DNA of 23,257 bases from Rikenellaceae bacterium UBA1749 (GCA_002315675.1 DCHP01000094.1:1-23257); one strand, 5' to 3'; shown: positions 1 through 7,749, numbered from the stretch's first letter. Translations and numbers: made by a program. Notes: generated by a model from the sequence alone, not told the origin.

Positions 1-24
1 TCCCTGGAATTGGGGATTCCTTAG

Positions 25-143
25 TTAAACCTAAACTCCGACTTTAAGCGTGCGAATACATGACCTTGAATCCCATCTTGTCCTTTAAACCTTAATTCCG
101 TGTCTAATCATACGAATATACAATCTCAAGTACCTATCTTGTT
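25..143. repeat. Two imperfect tandem copies of a ~59-bp sequence
   Basis: Copy 1 (about 25-82) and copy 2 (about 85-143) both begin TTAAACCT, share TCCG, then CGAATA, and both end in ATCTTGT. By eye roughly two thirds of positions agree with one gap. The spacer is only 2 bp. No start codon or gene-like ORF accounts for the similarity. The repeats lie beyond the terminator of the cyclophilin operon and may continue off the left edge. Their origin is unknown. Confidence 0.5.
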
Positions 144-171
144 CAGAATGTATTTAAAGTTTAGAACTGGA

Positions 172-206
172 ACAAAAGCAAAGCAGGACCGCTATTGAGA
201 TCCTGC
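172..206 (-). terminator. Probable intrinsic terminator of the murA-to-cyclophilin operon
   Basis: Read on the minus strand, downstream of the cyclophilin stop, GCAGGA and TCCTGC form a 6-bp stem around a 12-nt loop, followed at once by the T-rich tract TTTGCTTTTGTT. Position and tail fit a Rho-independent terminator. The stem is short, so this is a moderate call. Confidence 0.5.
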
Positions 207-266
207 CTGGTTATCTTTGTTTCAGATAGAAAACAACACGGGAGGTGAACAAAAGGGTATGTATTT

Positions 267-1001
267 CTACTGTATCTTTGTAATCACTATATCCTGTTTG
301 GGACGATCAGCAGAACCAGTTTCTGTATTCTGTATCTTTTCAACTATGTCAATGCCTTCAATTACTTCGCCGAAAACAGTATACTGGCCGTCAAGATGCG
401 GTACACCACCTATTGTGCTGTAAGTCTTTTTCTGAAGTTCTGTCAGACCATATTCTTTACCGGCAGTGATGGCTTTTGTCTGTGCGATGAGTTCGTTCTG
501 AAGTTCCATAAGACCTTCCTGGTCTTTGTTTCTGCGCATTTCCATAACTTTTGCTCTGTTTTCCTGGACAAGTCCGTTGAAAACCTGCTGCTCGGCCTGC
601 ATTTTCAGCTGTTTTGACAGGGAATCAAGCTGGTTGTCCTGATAGACCTGTCCCCATGCAATATAGAACTGACTGCCGCTACTGTCTCTATTAGGATTAA
701 CTTCATCTCCAAGTCTTGCAGCAGCCAGAGCACCACGTTTGTGAATCAGATTACTGTTAAACTCTGCTGGGATAGTATAGCCCGGACCTCCTGACCCAAG
801 ACTTGCATTTGGCGCAGCGTTTCGGCTGTTCGGATCCCCGCATTGAATCATGAAATTCTTGATAACTCTATGGAAAAGCGTTCCGTTATAGTATCCTTCT
901 TTTACCAGTTTAATGAAGTTGTCTCTATGAAGCGGAGTCTCATCATATAATTTGATTTTTATATCTCCAAGTGTAGTTGAAATAGTAAATGTTGTTGCCA
1001 T
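267..1001 (-). CDS. Cyclophilin-type peptidyl-prolyl cis-trans isomerase
   Basis: A 244-residue protein that should catalyse cis-trans isomerisation of peptidyl-proline bonds during folding. The cyclophilin core is clear: FHRVIKNFMIQCGD (residues 43-56, with catalytic-site Arg45, Phe50 and Gln53), the Gly-rich GSGGPGYTIPAEF segment near 69-81, SGSQFYIAWG (108-117) and DGQYTVFGEVIEG (204-216). The position that is Trp121 in human cyclophilin A is not Trp here (HLDG). Between residues about 118 and 198 there is an insert of some 80 residues, charged and predicted helical, which roughly doubles the spacing between the two core halves. There is no signal peptide, so it is probably cytoplasmic. 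Its ATG overlaps the stop of the upstream small gene by one base (TAATG), suggesting translational coupling. It is the last gene of the operon. Confidence 0.93.
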   Translation of the reverse strand: MATTFTISTTLGDIKIKLYDETPLHRDNFIKLVKEGYYNGTLFHRVIKNFMIQCGDPNSRNAAPNASLGSGGPGYTIPAEFNSNLIHKRGALAAARLGDEVNPNRDSSGSQFYIAWGQVYQDNQLDSLSKQLKMQAEQQVFNGLVQENRAKVMEMRRNKDQEGLMELQNELIAQTKAITAGKEYGLTELQKKTYSTIGGVPHLDGQYTVFGEVIEGIDIVEKIQNTETGSADRPKQDIVITKIQ

Positions 1002-1312
1002 TATTTTAGTTTCTTTTTTAATTTTTTCACCATCTTGTCGGTTCCATCAACTGCATCACCAACGGCTCTTATTGTTCCTTCTGATATGGTGTCTGCTACT
1101 TCAACGGTTCCTTTTTTTGTCTTGTCCCATGTTTTTGCAGTCTTGTCCTTTGAAAGTTCCACAACATCCCTGGTGTCGTTACCAAGTTCCTTGAATTTGC
1201 TTTTTAGACTTTTCTCCTGTTTCTTCCCGTCATGAGAAAAATTAAGACTGGTTCCTCCTAAGCATAGACCTATTGTCATAATAAGAATACATGTTGATGC
1301 AAACTTTTTCAT
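1001..1312 (-). CDS. Small exported basic protein of unknown function
   Basis: A 103-residue protein I do not recognise as a named family. It starts with a Sec-type signal: MKK, a hydrophobic stretch to about residue 20, then a polar region. A Cys at 18 is preceded by Leu rather than Gly or Ala, so a lipobox is not convincing. The mature part is Lys- and Asp-rich, with many Lys-Thr and Asp-Thr steps and the very basic end KKLKKKLK. This looks like a small amphipathic helical envelope protein. It sits between the DUF4301 gene (54 bp after that stop) and the cyclophilin gene, which it overlaps by one base. Signal and operon placement support a real gene. No function can be assigned. Confidence 0.75.
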   Translation of the reverse strand: MKKFASTCILIMTIGLCLGGTSLNFSHDGKKQEKSLKSKFKELGNDTRDVVELSKDKTAKTWDKTKKGTVEVADTISEGTIRAVGDAVDGTDKMVKKLKKKLK

Positions 1313-1350
1313 GGTTAAATCCTTTCCATGTTTTTTCGTTCCAATGTAAA

Positions 1351-1368
1351 AGTACTTATTGAAGTACT
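1351..1368 (-). terminator. Small hairpin at the end of the DUF4301 gene
   Basis: AGTACTT and AAGTACT form a perfect 7-bp stem with a 4-nt loop, overlapping the stop codon of the DUF4301 gene. On the minus strand it is followed by TTTA. It is AT-rich and weak, so it may be an attenuator, an RNA-processing site or chance. Confidence 0.3.
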
Positions 1369-2806
1369 ATTGAAGATGCTCTTTTCTAAGCAGGTCCTGG
1401 ACTACTTTGACCGGAGAAAAAGTAGTTATCGGAACATCTACAAATATAGTGTTCCATCTTGACATCGCTCCATTCCATAATCCTGGTCTTTCCTGGGCCT
1501 TCAAAGCCTTACCGTCACTTGTTTTACTTGATATAAAACCTGTTGACTGATCAATGTACTTGTTCAGGTCATATTTGCTCCCGTCAAATCGCTTTGTCCC
1601 ACAGATAATGTCAACCGGATTGAAATGGGTGGCCTCCTTCATGAGTGATATCTTATCCTTTGCTATCTGGCTTGATTCAGCAATTTGAAGTGAAGATGTC
1701 CCGTCCTGATTCTTTGCCCAGAAAGGTCCACCGCCAGGCTCTCCTTCATTTTTTACCATTCCGCAGATTCTGATAGGACGGTCCAGAATATTCATAAGAT
1801 ACTCCATGTCATATGTCTTAGGAAGTTTTATCATAAGTTCGGTTTCGATGAAAGTTGCAATTTCCTCGATTGAACACAAATTCTTTCTTGCAGACTTTAT
1901 CATTTTGAAACATTTGTCCTGAATCTTCATCATCATTCCGGCTAGAGCCTTTTTATATCTGATGGTGTCATCACGCAGTGAATCTGTAGTTACGTTATCC
2001 ACAGTTTTGATGAATATTATGTCAGCATCAATTGCATCCAGGTTTCTGATAAGTGCACCATGTCCTGCAGGACGGAAGAGTATATTGCCGTTTTTTTGTC
2101 TGAATGGGTTGTTGGCTTCATCCACTGCTATCATGTCTGTAGAAGGATGTTGTACTGAATATGAAATATCGTATTTGATACCGAATTGTTTTTCATACTT
2201 CTTTCTTTTCTTTTCAAACAGTTCCTCGAACAGTTTGATGTGTTCAGGTGAAACCGTAAAGTGAATTCGCGAAATACCATTACTTGAAGCATACATAGCA
2301 CCTTCTACAAGATGCTCTTCCACAGCCTTTCTGGAACTTCTCCCGTATTTATGGAATGTAATAAGTCCTTTCGGCAGTTGTCCATATTCAAGTCCGTCCT
2401 TGATAATGGAGCAAATGATATTGGTATCGCTGTCGCCCGGATGGAGGTACTGTTTCAGTTCGCCATAGAAAGCGAACGACTTAAGGTTCTTGAGCAGAAC
2501 GTCGATTCCGTTTCCCCTTTTACCTTCATTTACGAATTCAAACAATTCCTTGAACATTCTTGTTGCGGCGCCGGACGCCGGAACAAATTTTACGATTTTC
2601 TTTTTTCCCTTATTCCTGTCGTAATACTGAATGTATTTTTCAATTTCTTTTCCGCTTAGAGCAATGATACCATCACCTATACTTGCAGCCTTGATGATTG
2701 GAAGCGGACTGAAACCCTTTCTGAAATTATCAAGTTGCTCTTCTATCTGTTCAGCAGTCAATCCGTGTTCAATAATGCTGTTCTTGTCGTCTTCTGTAAA
2801 AATCAT
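1367..2806 (-). CDS. DUF4301 family protein
   Basis: A 479-residue protein recognised as the Bacteroidetes family DUF4301. The N-terminus (DLTAEQ-like helix, then GFSPLPIIKAASIGDGI) and the segment FVPASGAATRMFKELFEF (about residues 74-91) are typical. The latter resembles the Gly-rich, Arg-containing nucleotide-binding loop of nucleotidyltransferases, but a catalytic role is inference and the family function is not established. Later conserved stretches include FTVSPEH, FRPAGHGALIRNLD and a Gly-rich EGEPGGGPFWAKN near residue 355. There is no signal peptide or membrane segment, so it should be cytoplasmic. It starts 4 bp after the trmN6 stop, so the two are almost certainly co-transcribed. 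Length is as expected for the family. Confidence 0.88.
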   Translation of the reverse strand: MIFTEDDKNSIIEHGLTAEQIEEQLDNFRKGFSPLPIIKAASIGDGIIALSGKEIEKYIQYYDRNKGKKKIVKFVPASGAATRMFKELFEFVNEGKRGNGIDVLLKNLKSFAFYGELKQYLHPGDSDTNIICSIIKDGLEYGQLPKGLITFHKYGRSSRKAVEEHLVEGAMYASSNGISRIHFTVSPEHIKLFEELFEKKRKKYEKQFGIKYDISYSVQHPSTDMIAVDEANNPFRQKNGNILFRPAGHGALIRNLDAIDADIIFIKTVDNVTTDSLRDDTIRYKKALAGMMMKIQDKCFKMIKSARKNLCSIEEIATFIETELMIKLPKTYDMEYLMNILDRPIRICGMVKNEGEPGGGPFWAKNQDGTSSLQIAESSQIAKDKISLMKEATHFNPVDIICGTKRFDGSKYDLNKYIDQSTGFISSKTSDGKALKAQERPGLWNGAMSRWNTIFVDVPITTFSPVKVVQDLLRKEHLQ

Positions 2807-2810
2807 GGTA

Positions 2811-3551
2811 CTAGAATTTTAAGTAAAAATCTTTTGTAAGTTCCTTGTATTGCTGAGTGTATACCCTGTCCTTAATAGCGATTACGATGTTTTCTGTCGG
2901 ATGCTGGCATCTTCTAAACGAGAATTCAGCCATTATCCTTTTTATACTGCTATGTTCCTTGGGGTAAACATTGCACATTCTGTTACAATACAGTCCTTTT
3001 GAGGCAGCTTTGGCAATAAAAACCGTTCCAACTTCGTAGGGAAATATAGCGGCAAAGCGTCCCTTCTCTCTGTCCAATATTCTGGTGACACCATCTATCA
3101 GATCTTCACTGCTGAGTAATTCCATGTGGCGGGCAGCGGTCCTTTCTGCCTGTTCCGATTTGAAACTGCCATTGAAATACGGAGGGTTTGATACTATCAG
3201 GTCAAATGTTCCGGAATTCTCTTCTAAACTCATTTCTTCAGCGTATTTCTGGAATGAAGAACAACAGATAGACAACCTGTTATTCCACCTTGAATTTGAA
3301 AAGTTTAAACTTGCTTCTGAAGCAGCCTGTGGCTCTATTTCAACAGCGCAGATCTGGGGATGAATCCTTTCTGTCCTCTGGGCAATCATAATGGCTATAA
3401 CGCCTGTTCCTGTCCCGACATCAAGAATATTGGCATCACTTTCAAAAACATTTACCCATGAACCAAGAAGTACGCCGTCAGTACCAACTTTCATGGCGCT
3501 GTCTTTCTGCCTCACGGAGAAATGCTTGAAATAGAAATATTCGCTAGCCAT
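2811..3551 (-). CDS. trmN6: tRNA1(Val) (adenine-37-N6)-methyltransferase
   Basis: A 246-residue class I SAM-dependent methyltransferase matching E. coli YfiC/TrmN6 in length and motifs. It should methylate N6 of A37 in tRNA-Val(cmo5UAC). The N-terminal FKHFSVRQKDSAMKVGTDG is diagnostic of the family. The SAM-binding motif DVGTGTGVIAIMIAQR is at residues 44-59. The catalytic SNPPYF motif is at 121-126, with NPPY typical of N6-adenine methylation. The ATG overlaps the murA stop by one base (TAATG), implying coupled translation. It lies in the murA-to-cyclophilin operon with no functional tie to murA that I can see. Confidence 0.9.
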   Translation of the reverse strand: MASEYFYFKHFSVRQKDSAMKVGTDGVLLGSWVNVFESDANILDVGTGTGVIAIMIAQRTERIHPQICAVEIEPQAASEASLNFSNSRWNNRLSICCSSFQKYAEEMSLEENSGTFDLIVSNPPYFNGSFKSEQAERTAARHMELLSSEDLIDGVTRILDREKGRFAAIFPYEVGTVFIAKAASKGLYCNRMCNVYPKEHSSIKRIMAEFSFRRCQHPTENIVIAIKDRVYTQQYKELTKDFYLKF

Positions 3552-4864
3552 TAATCAATACGCTTGATATGTGCGCCTATTGCATTAAGTCTCTGATCGA
3601 TGTTTTCGTAGCCTCTGTCTATCTGATCGATGTTCTGGATAATACTTTTTCCTTTTGCGCTCATTGCTGCTATCAGAAGTGCCACACCTGCTCTGATGTC
3701 CGGTGAAGTCATCCTTGTGCCTCTAAGTTGTATCTTGTGGTCATTACCGATTACTGTAGCTCTGTGCGGGTCGCAAAGAATAATCTGTGCACCCATATCG
3801 ATTAGCTTGTCAACAAAGAATAATCTGCTTTCGAACATCTTCTGGTGAATCAGTACTGCACCTGCAGCCTGTGTTGCGACAACAAGGAAAATTGAAAGCA
3901 GGTCTGGTGTAAGTCCAGGCCATGTAGCATCAGCAATTGTCATGATTGATCCATCCATAAAACTCTCGATCTGATAATGTTCCTGATGAGGTATGTAGAT
4001 GTCATCACCCCTCTGCTCGAAATGAATTCCAAGTCTTGCAAACTGATCAGGGATTATTCCAAGTTTATCGTATGCAACATCCTTGATTGTTATCTCGGAT
4101 GCTGTCATGGCTGCCATTCCAATCATACTGCCTACTTCGATCATATCAGGAAGCAATCTATGGGTAGTACCGGATAGATTGTCGACTCCTTCAATGGTAA
4201 GAAGGTTGGATGCAATTCCCGATATCCTGGCACCCATTCGTACCAGCATATGGCAAAGTTGCTGAACATATGGTTCACATGCTGCATTGTAGATTGTTGT
4301 TGTCCCTTTTGACATTACAGCAGCCATTATAATATTTGCGGTACCAGTAACGGATGCTTCATCAAGCAACATATAGCAACCATTCAGACCTTTCTCCGAT
4401 ACCATGGCAGAGTAGTAACTGTTTGAAGATTCGAAATCAAATTCTGCACCCAGTTTGTGAAGACCTATGAAATGAGTATCAAGCCTCCGCCTTCCAATTT
4501 TATCACCTCCAGGTTTTGGCATGTAGGCTTTTCCGAACCTTGCAAGAAGCGGACCTGTCATCATTACTGATCCTCTGAGTTTTGATGCTTTTGAAAGGAA
4601 ATCCTTCTGCTTCATTGCTTCAACATCGATGTTCTCTGCCTTGAACCGGAATTTGCCGTGCGATACATGTTCAATCTGAACACCCATGTCTTCAAGAAGA
4701 CTTATAAGCTGCAGTACATCAACTATTTCCGGAATATTGTCTATTTCGACCCATTCTTTTGTTGCCAATACAGCGCAAATAACCTGAAGAGCCTCGTTCT
4801 TGGCTCCCTGTGGTGTGATTTCTCCGTGAAGGGAATAACCTCCTGTAACTTCAAAAGTTGCCAT
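3551..4864 (-). CDS. murA: UDP-N-acetylglucosamine 1-carboxyvinyltransferase, Asp-type active site
   Basis: A 437-residue EPSP-synthase-fold enzyme. It transfers enolpyruvate from PEP to UDP-GlcNAc, the first committed step of peptidoglycan synthesis, in the cytoplasm. Lys22-Asn23 in QGAKNEAL, the TPDLL Asp321 and Arg391 in SPDIRAG correspond to the E. coli residues Lys22, Asn23, Asp305 and Arg397. The catalytic loop reads KPGGDKIGRRR, so the position of E. coli Cys115 is Asp121 (codon GAT on the minus strand at 4502-4504). Cys at this position is the fosfomycin target; natural Asp enzymes and C115D mutants are insensitive. It overlaps trmN6 by one base. The 5' side is separated from the DUF4290 gene by 419 bp carrying a tnpB relic. 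Start chosen at the ATG giving the canonical N-terminus. Confidence 0.96.
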   Translation of the reverse strand: MATFEVTGGYSLHGEITPQGAKNEALQVICAVLATKEWVEIDNIPEIVDVLQLISLLEDMGVQIEHVSHGKFRFKAENIDVEAMKQKDFLSKASKLRGSVMMTGPLLARFGKAYMPKPGGDKIGRRRLDTHFIGLHKLGAEFDFESSNSYYSAMVSEKGLNGCYMLLDEASVTGTANIIMAAVMSKGTTTIYNAACEPYVQQLCHMLVRMGARISGIASNLLTIEGVDNLSGTTHRLLPDMIEVGSMIGMAAMTASEITIKDVAYDKLGIIPDQFARLGIHFEQRGDDIYIPHQEHYQIESFMDGSIMTIADATWPGLTPDLLSIFLVVATQAAGAVLIHQKMFESRLFFVDKLIDMGAQIILCDPHRATVIGNDHKIQLRGTRMTSPDIRAGVALLIAAMSAKGKSIIQNIDQIDRGYENIDQRLNAIGAHIKRID

Positions 4865-4952
4865 ATGAGAAATTTGGGAATGATATACTTGTTGATACCA
4901 ACTTTCTACCTTGACGATTCATTGGGTTCGTAACCTCTTCCCTCCACGCCCT

Positions 4953-4974
4953 AACCCCGTTTCCCTACGGGCTT
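4953..4974. repeat. Hairpin near the 3' end of the tnpB relic
   Basis: AACCCCGT and ACGGGCTT pair with one mismatch around a 6-nt loop. It lies 12 bp beyond the tnpB-relic stop codon. IS200/IS605 elements carry a subterminal hairpin at the right end, which overlaps the 3' part of the omega-RNA, so this may be that structure or what remains of it. No element boundary could be fixed. Confidence 0.4.
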
Positions 4975-4985
4975 TAATTATGTTG

Positions 4986-5244
4986 TTATTCTATGCCGAT
5001 GAGATTTTGCTTCTCAAGGGCTATTCTTTTTGTGTTAATAGCAGCATTGACATCTCTATCCAAATTTGCCGCCACAATGAGGACATACCCATTCTCTATC
5101 AGTTGATTTTAAGTCTTGGTTTATACATCCACAATCATGACATAATTTGGAACTTGGCTCAAACTTACCTGTAAATACTACTATATTTGCAATACCATAT
5201 AATACATAGTAGATTAAATAGTCAAATTTTGCTTTACAATTTTC
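4986..5244 (-). pseudogene. Decayed 3' fragment of an IS200/IS605-family tnpB
   Basis: On the minus strand the frame open from 5244 encodes FDYLIYYVLYGIANIVVF and then TGKFEPSSKLCHDCG, followed by an Asp-Arg-Glu-Trp-Val-CPHCG segment. This is the C-terminal zinc-finger region of TnpB (FEPSSKxCxxCG ... CPxCG). Right after CGGKF, near 5060, one extra base shifts the frame. In the next frame the sequence continues DRDVNAAINTKR and ends at a TAA at 4986-4988, exactly the conserved RuvC-III DRDxNAAxNI motif with the usual three-residue spacing after CG. Upstream of 5244 the frame is closed by TAA and the rest of TnpB (about 300 residues) is absent. It is therefore a dead remnant with one visible frameshift, occupying the gap between the DUF4290 gene and murA. 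Confidence 0.88.
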
Positions 5245-5283
5245 TTAATGTTATATCAACATGTATTTCATTCCAAGAAATTA

Positions 5284-5931
5284 TTAAGAGAAGTTTTTCT
5301 TAAATCCGCCTTTAGCCTGAGGCTGTTTGAATCTTTTTGTCTGAGTGGTCTTGGTGTTTGTTCTGAAATTGTTTTTCTTGCCGTTCTTGTCACTTTTAAC
5401 TTCGGATATTTCATCGACATTGACATGCATGGTGCCACCTGAAAAACGTTCAATATCTTCTGCAATGGAACTGCTTAATGTAGCCTCAATATTGAATTCC
5501 TTGCTCTTCTGCTTCGCGTAGTTGGCGATATTCTTTGCAACCATTTCGATATCTTCGTTGCATACGTCCTTGGTCTCGGAAATTGCTTTTATCATTTTAG
5601 GAAGATAGCGTCCCCAGTTTCTTGCACCATCCTGACTCTGTGTATATGGAATTTTCTGCGGTTGTGGAAAGAAATGAGAAGGATCCGGTTTTGGAAAAGG
5701 AGAATCAATATCAAGATCAAATTCTGCTATCATGAACAGATGGTCCCACAACATATGCTGAAAATCTTCGGTGTCATGTCTACCTGGATAAAGATTTCCC
5801 ATTAGACCAACGACAACCTCAGCCTGACGATTCCTTAGAGTCCTGTCTTCTATGGTTTTCAGGAACTTTACCATTTTTTGGACATTTCTTCCGTATTCAG
5901 GCAATAATAGTCTGACTTTATTTGAACTCAT
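5284..5931 (-). CDS. DUF4290 family protein
   Basis: A 215-residue cytoplasmic protein of the Bacteroidetes family DUF4290, function unknown. The N-terminus (KVRLLLPEYGRNVQKMV), LMGNLYPG, the segment DTEDFQHMLWDHLFMIA and the Pro-rich FPKPDPSHFFPQPQKIPY are typical. The C-terminal 35 residues are a Lys/Asn/Thr/Gln-rich basic tail, probably disordered and possibly nucleic-acid-binding. The reading frame stays open upstream to 6084, but that stretch is the 86-bp dispersed repeat. The family-typical start is the ATG at 5929-5931, with a -7 promoter element 28 bp upstream at 5959-5967. In other Bacteroidetes I recall this family next to murA; here the two are split by a tnpB relic. Confidence 0.88.
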   Translation of the reverse strand: MSSNKVRLLLPEYGRNVQKMVKFLKTIEDRTLRNRQAEVVVGLMGNLYPGRHDTEDFQHMLWDHLFMIAEFDLDIDSPFPKPDPSHFFPQPQKIPYTQSQDGARNWGRYLPKMIKAISETKDVCNEDIEMVAKNIANYAKQKSKEFNIEATLSSSIAEDIERFSGGTMHVNVDEISEVKSDKNGKKNNFRTNTKTTQTKRFKQPQAKGGFKKNFS

Positions 5932-5958
5932 ATGAGGTTTTTTTTCTTTTCTATACTT

Positions 5959-5967
5959 ACAAAGATA
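5959..5967 (-). promoter_or_regulatory. Bacteroidetes -7 promoter element of the DUF4290 gene
   Basis: On the minus strand TATCTTTGT matches the Bacteroidetes -7 consensus TAnnTTTG. A start of transcription a few bases downstream leaves a leader of roughly 20-25 nt before the ATG at 5931. No clear -33 TTTG is seen at the expected spacing. The placement excludes translation from the further upstream ATG at 6084. Confidence 0.6.
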
Positions 5968-5988
5968 ATAAATTTTTAATCCTTGAAC

Positions 5989-6076
5989 GTACTTGAAATA
6001 GTATATTTTGTCTTTTTCACCACTAGTACAGGCCTCTACAATGGCTGTGTTTCTCAATACTTGGACTTTTTCAAGC
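5989..6076 (-). repeat. Dispersed structured repeat, copy R1
   Basis: The 86-bp core (5990-6075) aligns without a gap to 7784-7869 (copy R2) with about 15 differences, roughly 83% identity by my count. The ends are inverted: on the minus strand CTTGAAAAAG at one end and CTATTTCAAG at the other. The centre is an imperfect palindrome around AGGCCT. It lies between the POT transporter terminator and the DUF4290 promoter, in the same orientation as R2. Not a gene, although the minus strand is open through it. Confidence 0.8.
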
Positions 6077-6094
6077 CGGTTCATCCTGTAACAT

Positions 6095-6139
6095 ATAGAA
6101 AGGAGCTGTCTGATGTTAGGTCAGACAGCTCCTTTCTAT
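6095..6139 (-). terminator. Strong terminator with a perfect 19-bp stem
   Basis: Positions 6095-6113 and 6121-6139 are exact reverse complements around a 7-nt loop. The arms carry GGAGCTGTCTGA and TCAGACAGCTCC, flanked by AGAAA and TTTCT. It lies 48 bp downstream of the POT transporter stop, so it most likely ends that transcript. Pairing is symmetrical and could also stop transcription from the other strand. Confidence 0.8.
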
Positions 6140-6186
6140 TGTTTGTTACCAGTTTCTAACCAGTATGAATGCTGACAGGTAACAGA

Positions 6187-7749
6187 CTATTTTGTTACCC
6201 TTTCAAGCCATTTTACCATACCAAGCATAACTCCCATTGAAATCATACATACGATGAAAAATACTGCCCAGCACTGCCAAATAGGGAACTTGTTGTACAT
6301 AAGAGGTCCAATCCATATAAGAAGGTTTCCGACGGCTGTAGCACCTAACCACAGCCCTTGACACAGACCCTGAAGGTTCTTTGGCGCAACTTTTGATACG
6401 AATGAAAGACCAAGTGGTGAAATGAACAATTCTGCTACGGTAAGAAGGAAGTAAAGCACAATTAGTATTCCAGGACCGGCAATAAATCCTGCTTTCATGG
6501 CATCAGACCATGTCTTGAATTCTGTAGCTGATGGATATCCCTTCATATATGAGAATGCGGAAATTACAAGGTATGCCAGTCCTGTTATTGCCATACCAAT
6601 GGCAATTTTCTTAGGGGTGGATATTGATTTGCCATTTCTTGCAAGAGCTGCAAATATCCACATGATAATTGGAGTCAGGACGATTACGAAGAATGGGTTT
6701 ACAGCCTGCCATATTTCAGGAGCAATAACTTCCGTGTTTACAAAGTCACGGGCAAACAGTGAAAGTGAAGTGCCATTCTGATGGAAAGAGAACCAGAAGA
6801 AAATAACTACTCCAAGAACAGCAAATAGTGCATACATTCTTTGCTTGATTTCCTTTGCCATTGCTACTTTTTCTTCTTCGCTGTAATCAACAATAGCATG
6901 TGCTTCCTTCTTGCCTGGGTTAGGCAGAATATTTTTTGTCGCAACGAAAATAGCAAGTGAAATAAGCATTGCAATTACAGATGCTATGAATGAGTAATGA
7001 ATACCAGTGTTGAATACATCAAGGTACTGGGTACAGAATGCTCCCAGGTCATCAGTTGCATTTCCACTGACCTTAATTATAAGATCATTGAGGTTCTGAA
7101 TCTGATCCTGAACCATTGCAGCTCCACTATTTAGATACTGATGGCAAAGTGCAGGAAGGCTGGCATTGTATGACAGACCATGTTCCTTCAACCACCAGCT
7201 TCTCAGTGCAGGAGCTATGAATGGAGCAATAAGTCCTCCGATATTGATGAACACATAAAATATCTGGAATCCTGAGTCTCTTTTTGCTTTTGCATTCTCA
7301 AGGGCTTCTGGACTGATTTTTGCTGCTTCAGCTTCAAAATTGTCATACATCTGACCAACTATTGCCTGAAGATTTCCTTTGAAAAGGCCATTGCCGAAGG
7401 CAATCAGAAACAGTGCAACACATGTTAGTGGCAACAACCATGATATATTTTCTGGAGTTGACAAAACAGGTATGGATAGCATGACATATCCAAGTGCCAT
7501 GATAAGCAGACCACTCTGGATTGTGCCTTTGTAATTCTGACTTTTGTCTGCAATTATACCGCCAATTAGGCTCAGGACATAAATTCCGGCATAAAAAATT
7601 GAATAGATTAGTCCGCCGTGTTCGTCACTCAGACCGAACTTGGAACATAAGAATAGGGTCAGGACTGCGTTCATGATATAATATCCGAAACGTTCGCCCA
7701 TGTTGCTTAGTGCGGCGGCGAGCAGTCCTTTGGGGTGATTTTTGAACAT
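6187..7749 (-). CDS. POT-family proton-dependent oligopeptide transporter
   Basis: A 520-residue inner-membrane protein with about a dozen or more hydrophobic segments. The N-terminal LSNMGERFGYYIMNAVL (about residues 14-30) carries the ExERFxYY motif of the POT/PTR2 family, used for proton coupling. GGIIADK follows at about 63-69 and FGNGLFKGNLQAIVG near 118-132. It should import di- and tripeptides with protons. A hydrophilic stretch of about 60 residues near 196-255, between membrane segments, is predicted to be a loop. It begins 129 bp after the aroK stop, and the gap holds repeat R2. A strong terminator lies downstream. It is probably its own transcript, though I found no good -7 element. 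Confidence 0.92.
   Translation of the reverse strand: MFKNHPKGLLAAALSNMGERFGYYIMNAVLTLFLCSKFGLSDEHGGLIYSIFYAGIYVLSLIGGIIADKSQNYKGTIQSGLLIMALGYVMLSIPVLSTPENISWLLPLTCVALFLIAFGNGLFKGNLQAIVGQMYDNFEAEAAKISPEALENAKAKRDSGFQIFYVFINIGGLIAPFIAPALRSWWLKEHGLSYNASLPALCHQYLNSGAAMVQDQIQNLNDLIIKVSGNATDDLGAFCTQYLDVFNTGIHYSFIASVIAMLISLAIFVATKNILPNPGKKEAHAIVDYSEEEKVAMAKEIKQRMYALFAVLGVVIFFWFSFHQNGTSLSLFARDFVNTEVIAPEIWQAVNPFFVIVLTPIIMWIFAALARNGKSISTPKKIAIGMAITGLAYLVISAFSYMKGYPSATEFKTWSDAMKAGFIAGPGILIVLYFLLTVAELFISPLGLSFVSKVAPKNLQGLCQGLWLGATAVGNLLIWIGPLMYNKFPIWQCWAVFFIVCMISMGVMLGMVKWLERVTK

Noticed and set aside
4911..5174. Plus-strand open frame in the murA-DUF4290 gap
   Set aside because: It is the antisense strand of the tnpB relic. 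The real homology is on the minus strand.
5932..6084. N-terminal extension of the DUF4290 protein, open to an ATG at 6084
   Set aside because: This part is the dispersed repeat R1 and lies upstream of the -7 box at 5959-5967. Family members start near KVRLLLPEYGR, so the ATG at 5931 is preferred.
6178..6199. GGTAACA / TGTTACC inverted repeat at the POT transporter stop codon
   Set aside because: It is short and AT-rich, and the far stronger 19-bp terminator stem lies just downstream.
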